Source: CAYMST01 sp964393115 (GTDB lineage Bacteria; Bacteroidota; Bacteroidia; Cytophagales; Cyclobacteriaceae). From it: a stretch of 24,420 nucleotides of DNA. Below, in pieces: positions 1 through 8,051 of this stretch; position 1 is the stretch's first letter; each line of letters opens with the position of its first letter. A program made the position numbers and the translations under genes. The stretch covers positions 1 to 24,420 of the forward strand of contig CAYMST010000041.1 of assembly GCA_964393115.1 (NCBI GenBank), written 5' to 3'. Below the pieces are notes generated by a model. It saw nothing but the letters and a program-made list of their open reading frames with translations. It ran no database searches and had not been told where the DNA came from.

Positions 1-9
1 TATATAACT

Positions 10-255
10 ATGTTAAACTTAATTCTTCTTGAAGGAATGGCACTTGCCATAATGGGTGCAGGTATCGGTGCTGGCCTTGTTGCGATTGGCGCAGGTTTAG
101 GTATCGGTAGAATTGGTGGTTCTGCAATGGATGCTATCGGAAGACAGCCAGAAGCAGCTAGCAAAGTTCAAACTGCAATGATTATCGCATCTGCCCTTAT
201 AGAAGGTGTTGCATTATTCGGTGTAGTTGTCTGTCTACTGATTGCTCTCGGATAA
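10..255 (+). CDS. atpE: F1Fo ATP synthase subunit c
   Basis: This is the proteolipid that forms the rotating c-ring of the membrane Fo sector and carries protons during ATP synthesis. The 81-residue protein is two hydrophobic helices: a glycine-rich first helix (about residues 14-37) and a second (about 55-80). They are joined by the polar loop R45-Q46-P47 that contacts gamma and epsilon. The ion-binding carboxylate is Glu65 in ALIEGVALFG. The helices lack the Gln and Glu-Ser pattern of sodium-binding rings, so proton coupling is inferred. Length and both helices match the family. The start is the ATG at 10. The a subunit (atpB) would be expected just before the window. The gene is followed by a terminator-like hairpin, so it may be transcribed more than the genes after it. 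Confidence 0.97.
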   Translation: MLNLILLEGMALAIMGAGIGAGLVAIGAGLGIGRIGGSAMDAIGRQPEAASKVQTAMIIASALIEGVALFGVVVCLLIALG

Positions 256-263
256 AAACTTTT

Positions 264-299
264 AAGCCCTTAGTCGCGATTGGCGGCAAGGGCTTTTTT
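264..299 (+). terminator. Intrinsic terminator-like hairpin between atpE and atpF
   Basis: An 8-bp perfect inverted repeat (AAGCCCTT at 264-271, AAGGGCTT at 288-295) encloses a 16-base loop and runs directly into TTTT, giving a tract of six T at 294-299. It starts 8 bases after the atpE stop codon. This is the shape of a Rho-independent terminator or attenuator. Its position inside the atp cluster suggests partial termination after atpE; the efficiency cannot be judged from sequence. Confidence 0.7.
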
Positions 300-364
300 C
301 ATTACTGCTGCTAGAAGAAATATTGTGATGTTTTGACTAGTGGCTTACTCATTTAGAGACGGAA

Positions 365-372
365 TATATTTG
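365..372 (+). promoter_or_regulatory. Bacteroidota -7 box upstream of atpF
   Basis: TATATTTG matches the Bacteroidota TAnnTTTG -7 element exactly and ends 14 bases before the atpF start codon, so a transcript would begin only a few bases before the gene. No perfect -33 TTG lies at the usual spacing; a TGG at 341-343 is the nearest candidate. Together with the hairpin at 264-299 it suggests atpF-H-A-G can be transcribed independently of atpE. Confidence 0.5.
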
Positions 373-386
373 ATATAAAATAAGAT

Positions 387-881
387 ATGGATTTAGTTAC
401 CCCCGGGTTAGGCTTATTTTTCTGGTCAGGCGTTACCTTTTTAATTGTACTGGCGTTTCTTTCGGTATTCGTTTGGAGACCGATTATGAGTGCTCTTCGC
501 GTTAGAGAAGACTTTATTAACGATTCGTTGCAGTCAGCTGAAAAGGCGAAGACGGAAATGGAAAAGCTACAAGCTGACAATAGCAAGCTATTGCAGGAAG
601 CGAGACTAGAAAGAGATAAGATTCTAAAAGAGGCTACTGAGGTAGCGAATAAAATCAAGGAAGATGCAAAAGAAGAAACTGCTAAGATCTCTGATAAGAT
701 GCTAGCTGATGCTAAAGCTTCCATTGAATCTGAAAAACAAGCGGCTCTTGGTGAAGTAAAAGTTTTGGTAGCTTCTCTTTCTATTGAAATTGCCGAGAAG
801 GTGCTTAAAAAGAATCTGTCGTCAGATGCTGATCAAAAGCAGTTGGTAGATGGATTGATTCAAGACATCAAGGTAAACTAA
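387..881 (+). CDS. atpF: F1Fo ATP synthase subunit b
   Basis: Subunit b is the peripheral stalk that holds the catalytic head stationary relative to the membrane. The 164-residue protein has one N-terminal membrane helix (about residues 8-31, LFFWSGVTFLIVLAFLSVFV) followed by W-R-P-I and a long charged helical region (about 33-150), rich in Lys, Glu and Ala, expected to form the coiled-coil dimer. Length and layout fit bacterial b subunits. The ATG at 387 is used. The stop is followed after 4 bases by atpH, indicating translational coupling. The upstream spacer contains a terminator-like hairpin and a promoter box, so this may be the first gene of its own transcript. Confidence 0.96.
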   Translation: MDLVTPGLGLFFWSGVTFLIVLAFLSVFVWRPIMSALRVREDFINDSLQSAEKAKTEMEKLQADNSKLLQEARLERDKILKEATEVANKIKEDAKEETAKISDKMLADAKASIESEKQAALGEVKVLVASLSIEIAEKVLKKNLSSDADQKQLVDGLIQDIKVN

Positions 882-885
882 GCTT

Positions 886-1419
886 ATGTCCGTATCACCT
901 ATTGCATATAGATATGCCAAGCCGTTATTGGAATTGGCCAATGAAAAAGGGGTAGTAGAAGCGGTTAAGGCAGATCTTACTTCATTTCTTGCCATATGCA
1001 AGGAATCTAGAGATTTTGCTTTGATGCTGAAGAACCCGATTATCCCGCATTTGAAAAAGCTTTCGATATTAAAAAGTGTTTTTGCTGAAAAGTTCAATGA
1101 GCTGACTTTATCGGTTTTTGACATCATTGCTAAGAAAAATCGTGAGGCTTTACTTCAAGATATCGCAAACGCTTTCATCATTCTTTACAACCAATCTTCA
1201 GGAATTCAAGGTGCTTTGGTTAAAACTACCTTCCCAATTGGTGATGATCTAAAATCACAGTTCTCGGAAATAGTCGAGAAGGTGACGGGTAAAAAAGCAC
1301 AAATGAGTTACGAAATTGATCCCGAATTAATCGGGGGATTTGTTTTGAAGATCGGTGATCAACAGATTGATGACAGTGTGTCATCAAAACTTAAGGAATT
1401 AAAGAAAACATTAGTTTAA
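886..1419 (+). CDS. atpH: F1Fo ATP synthase subunit delta
   Basis: Delta joins the top of the alpha3beta3 head to the b-subunit stalk. The 177-residue protein has the expected N-terminal helical bundle beginning SVSPIAYRYAKPLLELA and the conserved C-terminal segment around residues 145-170 (ELIGGFVLKIGDQQIDDSVSSKL), the signature of the OSCP/delta family. It begins 4 bases after atpF and ends 21 bases before atpA, as expected in one operon. Length and order agree with the family. Confidence 0.96.
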   Translation: MSVSPIAYRYAKPLLELANEKGVVEAVKADLTSFLAICKESRDFALMLKNPIIPHLKKLSILKSVFAEKFNELTLSVFDIIAKKNREALLQDIANAFIILYNQSSGIQGALVKTTFPIGDDLKSQFSEIVEKVTGKKAQMSYEIDPELIGGFVLKIGDQQIDDSVSSKLKELKKTLV

Positions 1420-1440
1420 AAATATTAAAGCTTAAAAGAA

Positions 1441-3021
1441 ATGGCAGAAATCAGACCTGATGAGGTTTCAGCGATATTAAGAGAGCAACTCTCAAATTTT
1501 AGAACAGAATCAGAATTAGAAGAAGTAGGTACGGTATTACAAATAGGTGATGGTGTTGCCCGTATTTATGGTCTTACTCAAGCGCAGGCTGGTGAGCTCT
1601 TAGAATTTGAGTCTGGATTATCTGGTATGGTACTTAACCTCGAAGAGGATAATGTAGGTGCGGTACTTTTTGGTGACTCTAAAGAAGTAAAAGAAGGAGA
1701 TACTGTTAAGAGAACGAAGAAAATTGCTTCCATTAAGGTTGGGGAAAGCATGAGCGGTCGTGTAGTGGATACGCTTGGTAACCCAATTGACGGAAAAGGT
1801 GATTTGACTGGTGATCTTTATGACATGCCTATCGAACGAAAAGCACCAGGTGTAATCTATCGTCAGCCAGTAAATGAACCGTTACAAACAGGTATCAAAG
1901 CGATTGACTCTATGATTCCAATTGGTAGAGGTCAAAGAGAGCTTATTATTGGTGATAGACAAACTGGTAAGACCGCTGTTGCCATTGATACCATTATAAA
2001 TCAAAAAGAATTTTACGATAGAGGTGAGCCCGTCTACTGTATTTATGTAGCCGTTGGACAGAAAGCTTCTACCGTAGCCGGTATTGTTGCGTCTTTAGAA
2101 AAAGGTGGAGCGATGCCTTATACAACAATTGTTGCCGCAAATGCGTCAGATCCTGCTCCAATGCAATTCTTTGCACCATTTGCAGGTGCTGCAATAGGGG
2201 AGTACTTCCGAGATACGGGACGTCCGGCTTTGGTGGTTTATGATGACCTTTCTAAGCAGGCGGTATCATATCGAGAAGTTTCTCTTTTACTTAGAAGACC
2301 TCCGGGGCGTGAAGCATATCCAGGAGATGTCTTCTACCTTCACTCCAGATTATTGGAGAGAGCTGCGAAAATCAATGACTCTGATGAGATCGCTTCTCAA
2401 ATGAACGATCTTCCGGAATCTTTGAAGTCTCAAGTAAAAGGTGGTGGATCACTTACGGCACTTCCAATTATTGAGACACAGGCAGGTGATGTATCGGCTT
2501 ATATTCCTACGAACGTAATTTCAATTACAGATGGACAGATATTCTTGGAAACGAACTTGTTTAACTCTGGTATTCGTCCTGCGATCAACGTGGGTATCTC
2601 GGTATCTCGTGTTGGAGGATCAGCGCAGATCAAGTCCATGAAAAAGGTTTCAGGTACGTTGAAGTTAGATCAAGCCCAATTCCGTGAGCTAGAGGCCTTT
2701 GCTAAATTTGGTTCTGACCTAGATGCCGCTACAAAGCTCGTCATCGATAGAGGTAGAAGAAACCAAGAAATATTGAAGCAAGCGCAGTATGCACCAGTAC
2801 CGGTGGAACTGCAGGTTGCGATCATTTATGCTTCAACTAAGGGTTTCCTTGACAAAGTACCAGTGGATAAGGTAAAAGAGTTTGAAAACGAATTCTCACA
2901 AGCCATGGTAACTAGTCATCAAGGTGCACTTGATGCTTTGAAAGCAGGTAAACTATCCGAGGAGGCTACTTCAGCCGTAGCGGAATGCGCTAAGGATGTA
3001 GCTTCAAAGTTCGTAAACTAA
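1441..3021 (+). CDS. atpA: F1Fo ATP synthase subunit alpha
   Basis: Alpha forms the non-catalytic nucleotide sites of the alpha3beta3 head and supplies the arginine finger to beta. In the 526-residue protein the beta-barrel domain occupies about residues 25-95, the Walker A loop GDRQTGKT is at 171-178, the Walker B region ALVVYDDLSKQA is near 265-275, and the SVSRVGGSAQ segment carrying the arginine finger is near residue 390. It is full length with intact motifs. It lies between atpH and atpG. The adjacent atpD (beta) found in many phyla is not here, consistent with Bacteroidota, where atpD-atpC are often separate from or ahead of the other genes. Confidence 0.98.
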   Translation: MAEIRPDEVSAILREQLSNFRTESELEEVGTVLQIGDGVARIYGLTQAQAGELLEFESGLSGMVLNLEEDNVGAVLFGDSKEVKEGDTVKRTKKIASIKVGESMSGRVVDTLGNPIDGKGDLTGDLYDMPIERKAPGVIYRQPVNEPLQTGIKAIDSMIPIGRGQRELIIGDRQTGKTAVAIDTIINQKEFYDRGEPVYCIYVAVGQKASTVAGIVASLEKGGAMPYTTIVAANASDPAPMQFFAPFAGAAIGEYFRDTGRPALVVYDDLSKQAVSYREVSLLLRRPPGREAYPGDVFYLHSRLLERAAKINDSDEIASQMNDLPESLKSQVKGGGSLTALPIIETQAGDVSAYIPTNVISITDGQIFLETNLFNSGIRPAINVGISVSRVGGSAQIKSMKKVSGTLKLDQAQFRELEAFAKFGSDLDAATKLVIDRGRRNQEILKQAQYAPVPVELQVAIIYASTKGFLDKVPVDKVKEFENEFSQAMVTSHQGALDALKAGKLSEEATSAVAECAKDVASKFVN

Positions 3022-3043
3022 ATTTTGACCTAAAAAAATAGAA

Positions 3044-3926
3044 ATGCCGAGCTTAAAGGAGGTAAAAAGCCGAATTTCTTCAGTTAAGAATACGCAGCAG
3101 ATAACCAAAGCCATGAAAATGGTTGCTGCTGCTAAGCTTCGAAAGGCACAGGATAGAATCCTTCAGCTACGTCCGTTTGCGGAAAAGTTGAATGGTATTC
3201 TCGGTAGTCTATCGAATTCAGTGGAAATAGAGAGCCCTTATTTAGAGTCAAGAGAAGGAGAGAGAACACTTCTTATCGTAATATCTTCGGATAGAGGATT
3301 ATGTGGGGCTTTCAATTCTAATGTTTTGAAGACGGCCACCAGACATATCGAAGAAAATTACAAGTATGTAAATGGCAGAAGAAATCTGTTTATTCTTCCA
3401 ATCGGAAGAAAGGCTTATGACTACTTTAAGAAAAATGGGTTTCAGGTAAACCATAAGCATTATGAACTTTTTCAAGATTTGACATTTGAGAAAGTAAGAC
3501 ATGTTGCCGAAGAAGTTATGTATGGTTTTGAAATTGGCGATTATGATAAGGTAGAACTTATCTATAACGAGTTCAAAAACGTAGCTACGCAAGTATTGAA
3601 AGTAGATAATTATCTACCGGTAACTGCTGAGCAAGATGATAATGCTTCTGATTCTGGACCAGATTATATCTATGAGCCTTCAAAGGAAGAAATTGTAACG
3701 GAGTTGATTCCTAAATCATTAAAGTTACAACTCTACAAAGCACTTTTGGAAAGTAATGCGTCAGAGCAAGGTGCAAGAATGACGGCAATGGATAAAGCAT
3801 CTGATAACGCGAGTGAGTTATGNNNNNNNNNNAGAGTTGAAATTGACTTATAACAGAACTCGTCAGGCAGCAATTACCAAGGAGATTTTAGAAATCGTTG
3901 GTGGTGCAGAAGCACTTAAAGGTTAA
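3044..3926 (+). CDS. atpG: F1Fo ATP synthase subunit gamma, interrupted by an N run
   Basis: Gamma is the central rotor shaft. The N-terminal signature is clear (SLKEVKSRISSVKNTQQITKAMKMVAAAKLRKAQ, split here by residue count only: S3 to about Q36), as is the conserved ISSDRGLCGAFNSN core near residue 86. Ten N at 3823-3832 interrupt the last helix. Read literally, the frame ends at 3853 after RVEIDL. The conserved gamma C-terminus (ELKLTYNRTRQAAITKEIL, then EIVGGAEALKG) is instead encoded in another frame from 3834 to the TAA at 3924-3926. I therefore extend the gene to 3926 and treat the frame change as an artefact of an arbitrary gap length. Family alignment suggests about 2 residues (6 bases) between the two conserved blocks, so little sequence is actually missing. 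Confidence 0.93.
3823..3832. other. Unresolved 10-N run in atpG
   Basis: Exactly ten N separate two conserved parts of the gamma subunit that lie in different frames. A true 10-base gap would destroy the C-terminus, so the run is best read as a placeholder for a gap of unknown length. A second run of the same size occurs in thrC. Confidence 0.9.
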
Positions 3927-3939
3927 CTACAGACTAGCC

Positions 3940-3964
3940 AAACCGCAATAGCTATGGCGGTTTT
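3940..3964 (+). terminator. Hairpin after atpG that overlaps the next start codon
   Basis: AAACCGC at 3940-3946 pairs with GCGGTTT at 3957-3963, followed by one more T and then AAAA. Two further inner pairs are possible around an AGCT loop. It lies 13 bases after the atpG stop and has terminator shape with a short T tract. The ATG of the following gene (3954) lies inside the hairpin, so it may also limit translation of that gene. The role is inferred. Confidence 0.45.
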
Positions 3965-4787
3965 AAAATTCTTATATGCATACATCAGGATCCTGTCATT
4001 AGATATAGTGGCAGGATCTGTTGTTATGAGCTCAGTCGTTTCCCGAGTTATGGGACAAAACACGACTTTTAGCTCACTCTTTCTATTGGCAAGCAGCGTT
4101 TGGTTAATATATACGACCGATCACTTGATTGACGCACACAAAATAAAGGCCACTGCTTCCACTGGCAGACACAGGTTTCATCAAAAAAACTTCAAGATTA
4201 TGTGTGTGCTAGCATGTATTGTCTTTTGTGCAAGTGTATATGAGCTGCAGTTTATAGACTTCAGAGTACTCATAGGTGGTATAGGCATTGGGATTTTAGT
4301 AGTTGCATATCTAGTTAGCGTTTTGGCGTTTAATGTGTGGAATAAAGAATTGATCATATCAGTGCTTTATACTAGCGGTGTTTTTTTGTATCCTTTAGCC
4401 ATGTCAAATTGGAATTTTAACGCGGACGTGTTGATTGCTTTTATCCAGTTGGCTGGTTTGGCCTTTGCTAATCTCATCATGATCTCTATTTTCGATGCCG
4501 ATACGGATAAAACTGATAATCAGAATTCCATAGTTTTGACCAAAGGCATGTGTTGGGCATCTAGAGCTTTCTCTACCATCACTCTCTTTAATGCGGCGAC
4601 ATCAGTTTTTGTGATTATTTCCTTTCATGACGACCAAAAGATGTTGCTCATTACATCAGGTGCCTTAGTTCTTAATCTGCTGTTAAGTATTATTTTCTCT
4701 ATGAGGTCAAATTTTCAAAACGGTGAACTTTTTGGATTTGCAGGAGATGCCATATTTTATTTACCAGCACTGCTTTTATGCATTTAA
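3954..4787 (+). CDS. UbiA-like membrane prenyltransferase homologue
   Basis: The 277-residue protein is almost entirely membrane helices (about seven to nine). Two aspartate-rich segments sit at the positions expected for the UbiA superfamily: D56-H-L-I-D60 after the second helix and D181-A-D-T-D-K-T-D188 after the fifth. In UbiA enzymes these bind magnesium and the prenyl diphosphate. The first motif is shorter than the classical NDxxDxxxD, so the protein belongs to a divergent branch and its acceptor cannot be named. It follows atpG by 27 bases and precedes a methyltransferase, suggesting synthesis of a prenylated and methylated lipid or quinone-like compound. The ATG at 3954 lies inside a hairpin. 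It could be a dedicated MenA/UbiA paralogue; that is less likely given the motif divergence. Confidence 0.7.
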   Translation: MAVLKFLYAYIRILSLDIVAGSVVMSSVVSRVMGQNTTFSSLFLLASSVWLIYTTDHLIDAHKIKATASTGRHRFHQKNFKIMCVLACIVFCASVYELQFIDFRVLIGGIGIGILVVAYLVSVLAFNVWNKELIISVLYTSGVFLYPLAMSNWNFNADVLIAFIQLAGLAFANLIMISIFDADTDKTDNQNSIVLTKGMCWASRAFSTITLFNAATSVFVIISFHDDQKMLLITSGALVLNLLLSIIFSMRSNFQNGELFGFAGDAIFYLPALLLCI

Positions 4788-4853
4788 TTTTTCAATGCTC
4801 ATTTCTTGTACACTGTTGTAGCATGCCCATCCGCGGTGTAATGTTTAAGTAAC

Positions 4854-5486
4854 GTGAAAGGGAACGGATTCGATAACGTAGCTCCCTATTATGATTTGCT
4901 AGCTAAAATTGTATTTGGCAGTGCCATCATTAAAGCTCAAACCCACTTTTTAGGCCATATTGAGAAGAACCAAAAGGTCTTGATAGCAGGAGGAGGCACA
5001 GGTAAGATACTTGAATACATCGGGGACGAAGAAACAAGAGCACAAGTAGATTTCGTAGAGCTATCTGAGGTGATGCTCAGCAAGGCACGAAAGCGAAATA
5101 TCAAGTCACATGTATCGTTTTATCAGGAGAATATTAATTCGTTTCGGTCCGATGGATTATACGATATAATTATTTGTCCATTCATCTTGGATGTCTTTGA
5201 AACAGAAGATCTCAGGGATGTAGTAAATCACTTACGTTCTTTATTAAGACCAGCTGGTAAGCTTTTATTTACTGACTTCTGTTTAACCAAGGGGCCTACG
5301 CGTATTCTCAACATGCTCATCCCTTTTATGTATCTTTTCTTTAGGTTAGTTGGGGCTTTGGATAACGCTAGACTTCCTGATTTCGATGGTGTCTTCAATG
5401 GTTTAGGTTTTCATGATATAGCGGAAAAGCATTTTTTTGGACAACTGATAGTAAGCAGAGTTTATAAGATGAAGTCTATGGATTAA
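4854..5486 (+). CDS. Class I SAM-dependent methyltransferase (UbiE/MenG-like)
   Basis: The 210-residue protein opens with FDNVAPYYDLLAKIVFG, the N-terminal pattern of UbiE/COQ5-type enzymes. The glycine-rich SAM loop is VLIAGGGTGKIL at residues 42-53, the acidic residue that binds the ribose is E69 in VDFVELSEVML, and the post-loop strand YDIIICPFILDVF is near residues 103-115. The C-terminus (about 145-175) is hydrophobic, suggesting membrane contact. The start is GTG at 4854; no in-frame ATG is available nearby. It lies 66 bases after the UbiA-like gene on the same strand, which makes a prenylated aromatic substrate plausible. The specific substrate is unknown. Confidence 0.8.
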   Translation: MKGNGFDNVAPYYDLLAKIVFGSAIIKAQTHFLGHIEKNQKVLIAGGGTGKILEYIGDEETRAQVDFVELSEVMLSKARKRNIKSHVSFYQENINSFRSDGLYDIIICPFILDVFETEDLRDVVNHLRSLLRPAGKLLFTDFCLTKGPTRILNMLIPFMYLFFRLVGALDNARLPDFDGVFNGLGFHDIAEKHFFGQLIVSRVYKMKSMD

Positions 5487-5514
5487 CGAGAGACCGTTCA
5501 ATGAGTTTATCATA

Positions 5515-5551
5515 AAAAGTTTTGTTATCAGCTTGATTATCGAAAACTTTT
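5515..5551. repeat. 9-bp inverted repeat downstream of the methyltransferase
   Basis: AAAAGTTTT (5515-5523) and AAAACTTTT (5543-5551) form a perfect 9-bp stem around a 19-base loop, 29 bases after the methyltransferase stop. The T-rich right arm makes it a weak terminator candidate, but no separate T tract follows. The rest of the 235-base spacer to 5722 shows nothing else recognisable. Confidence 0.35.
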
Positions 5552-5721
5552 ACGGCTATCATATCTTGAAGTTTCTAATTATTCTGCGAGCCTTAATCTA
5601 CTTACACAATTACAATTAAGATCGAAATCCAATTTTTGTTTCAATTTGATGCTATGGTATAGTATTATTGTACCGACCATTTCTAATTATTCCATTAGCT
5701 GCATGAAATTTAATTGCGAAT

Positions 5722-7125
5722 ATGTCTGATTCTAAGCTGGCTTATCAAAGGTGGGAAGAAGATTATAGATCTGAATTAGTCAAGAAAAACTACATCATTG
5801 GATTGGTGGCTGCTATCTTGATTCCACTTACCGCATTTTTAGATCTTGAAGACACCAGACCCGATACGGAAATGCTTTTTCTAATGTCGAGATCTATACC
5901 GGCTTTGATAATTGTGCTTACGCTGATAGTGCATAAGTTCGCCAAATTTAATGCAACAGCTATCTTTTACATTGTGTACCTGACGGTATGCACCGGATCT
6001 GTAATAAGAACTGAAGACGATACATATACTAACTATGTGTTTTATCATGTGGCCATTTTCGTGGTTTCCGGCTTATTGAGTAACATAAAAGTTCTGCATA
6101 CCATCATTGTCGGAGTTATCATTAGCATCATTCATATCGTATCTTTCTTTGCGTATTACTACCCTGAAATTGAAGTGTCATCAGGAGGGTTACTCATTTT
6201 TGTAGGGCTGAATGTCATGTTTGTATTCGCTAATAAGATTCGGTTTGACATTACTAGAAAAAACTTTGTTATCTCCAGGGAACTGGAAGAACAGAATATT
6301 CAAATTAACAAACAAAAAGAAACCCTAGAAGGTCTCTACGCGGAGCTATCAGAAAAAAACAAGTCTATTACGGATAGTATTAATTATGCTCAGCGCATTC
6401 AAAACGCTAAACTTCCAACAACCCATCAAATTTCTGGAGCTTTCCCAAAGCATTTTATTCTTTTCAAACCACGAGACATCGTAAGCGGAGACTTTTATTG
6501 GCATAAAACGATAGGACACGACCATTTTATCGCTGTAGCTGATTGTACAGGGCATGGTGTACCTGGTGCATTCATGAGTGTGATCGGAGATACCCTGTTG
6601 ACACAGATTATTGAATTCGAAAGACTACAAGAGCCAGGAGAGATTCTTTCACGATTACATTTACTTTTAAGCAACTCCCTTCAGACCAATGTAGAAAGTA
6701 AAGTGGACGATGGAATGGATATTGCGCTTTGTATTTACAACGATAAGCTCAAATCAGTAAGGTATGCTGGAGCCAAAAACCCCCTTCTACTTTGCAACGG
6801 ACAAGTAAATTTGATCAAGGGAGATAAATTTTCCATTGGAGGCGGCTTTAGGAATAATGAAAGAGAGCTGAAGTTCACTTCGCATGAGTTCCCAGTAGAT
6901 GATCCTACAATGCTGTTTTTGTTTTCTGATGGTTTTCAAGACCAATTTGGGGGTACGAAATCTCAAAAGTTTAGTAGAAAAAGATTTTATGCGCTGTTAG
7001 AAGAAATTGTAGATCTACCCTGTGAAGAGCAACGAGCTATTTTGGATGAAAGGTTTGAGAACTGGAGAGGAACCACTGATGATCAAATAGATGATGTTTT
7101 GGTCATGGGAATTCGAATAGAGTGA
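5722..7125 (+). CDS. Membrane-anchored SpoIIE/PP2C-type serine phosphatase
   Basis: This 467-residue protein likely dephosphorylates a partner-switch antagonist (STAS-type) protein in response to a membrane signal. About six hydrophobic helices occupy residues 24-172. A charged coiled-coil stretch (about 183-215) leads into the linker SITDSINYAQRIQNAKLP, frequent before SpoIIE domains in Bacteroidota. The PP2C-like catalytic domain (about 240-467) keeps its metal ligands: D257 in DIVSGDFYW, D274 in ADCTGHGVPGAFMS, D403 in FLFSDGFQDQ, and the D454-D458 cluster in DDQIDDVL. It therefore looks catalytically intact. No STAS antagonist or HPK/RsbW kinase is encoded beside it, so the target is unknown. 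The ATG at 5722 is used. Confidence 0.9.
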   Translation: MSDSKLAYQRWEEDYRSELVKKNYIIGLVAAILIPLTAFLDLEDTRPDTEMLFLMSRSIPALIIVLTLIVHKFAKFNATAIFYIVYLTVCTGSVIRTEDDTYTNYVFYHVAIFVVSGLLSNIKVLHTIIVGVIISIIHIVSFFAYYYPEIEVSSGGLLIFVGLNVMFVFANKIRFDITRKNFVISRELEEQNIQINKQKETLEGLYAELSEKNKSITDSINYAQRIQNAKLPTTHQISGAFPKHFILFKPRDIVSGDFYWHKTIGHDHFIAVADCTGHGVPGAFMSVIGDTLLTQIIEFERLQEPGEILSRLHLLLSNSLQTNVESKVDDGMDIALCIYNDKLKSVRYAGAKNPLLLCNGQVNLIKGDKFSIGGGFRNNERELKFTSHEFPVDDPTMLFLFSDGFQDQFGGTKSQKFSRKRFYALLEEIVDLPCEEQRAILDERFENWRGTTDDQIDDVLVMGIRIE

Positions 7126-7379
7126 TTTCTGTCTCTCCGGCCAAAAGTATTGCCACAGTTACAACTTTTATAGTGCATCAGAAATTCGAAATAATGCGCT
7201 ATTTATAGCTTTCCTCATGCTTTCGGTCGAATTCAAAATACCTTGCCTTTAAAAATCAGTTATATTGAATAAGAATTTATCTCAAAGATTGACTGACGAT
7301 AGACATCTCCCAATAAGAGTTTGTGTTCGTTCGTTACGTACAATAATCTGAAACATTATAATACAATCATTACCGTACT

Positions 7380-8051
7380 ATGAGGTATCTAGTAACCACC
7401 GTCGTTTTATGTCTTTCCATAATTGCTCATGCTCAAACTGACAATGAGCAGTACGAAATAGTAATGGACTATTCTGATTATCAGAGAAGTCTTAGCTTAC
7501 AGTCTTCTAGTCAGGTGCTTATAGATAATAAAAAATACAAAGAAGCCTTGTCTTTGATTACAGAGGCTATCAACCTGAATAACGGAAATGCAGACTTCTA
7601 CCTTATAAGAGCACTTGCCTATTCTGGATTGAAAAGCTTTAAACTGGCCATGAGTGATGTACATAAGGCTATTTCATTGGCACCAAACCAGAGTGATATG
7701 TATCTTTTGGCGGCTAATGTCTTATACAAAATGGGACAATACAATGACGCTGTAGCGGCCTACGGTCATGCCATTGAAAATAATGATCAAAGTGAAGTAA
7801 AAGTTAATCTTGCTAATGTCTACTTTAATAGGGGGAGTTGTCATTTAGCGCTTGAAAAGTATCATGATGCGAATAGTGATTATGAAGTGGCGCTTGAGCT
7901 GAATCCCTCATTTATTGGTGCTTATCATAATAGAGGCGTTGCTTTGAAAAAGCTTGAAAAGATTGATCAGGCCTGTGAAAGTTTTGTGACCGCAAAAAAT
8001 ATGGGATCACATCTATCAGATAAGTATATTGAAAAATATTGTTCTAAATAG
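7380..8051 (+). CDS. Exported tetratricopeptide-repeat protein
   Basis: The 223-residue protein starts with a signal peptide (residues 1-18, cleavage after AHA before QTD). Tandem helical repeats from about residue 38 to 215 carry the TPR consensus, for example YKEALSLITEAINLN, FKLAMSDVHKAISLAP, YNDAVAAYGHAIENN, YHDANSDYEVALELNP and IDQACESFVTAKNMG: about five repeats. TPR proteins act as periplasmic or outer-membrane scaffolds, and the partner is not identifiable. It lies 254 bases after the phosphatase gene with no clear promoter motif between, so shared regulation is possible but unproven. Confidence 0.85.
   Translation: MRYLVTTVVLCLSIIAHAQTDNEQYEIVMDYSDYQRSLSLQSSSQVLIDNKKYKEALSLITEAINLNNGNADFYLIRALAYSGLKSFKLAMSDVHKAISLAPNQSDMYLLAANVLYKMGQYNDAVAAYGHAIENNDQSEVKVNLANVYFNRGSCHLALEKYHDANSDYEVALELNPSFIGAYHNRGVALKKLEKIDQACESFVTAKNMGSHLSDKYIEKYCSK

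Noticed and set aside
353..724. A 123-codon minus-strand ORF opposite atpF
   Set aside because: It is a shadow of the Lys/Glu-rich atpF coding sequence with no independent signals.
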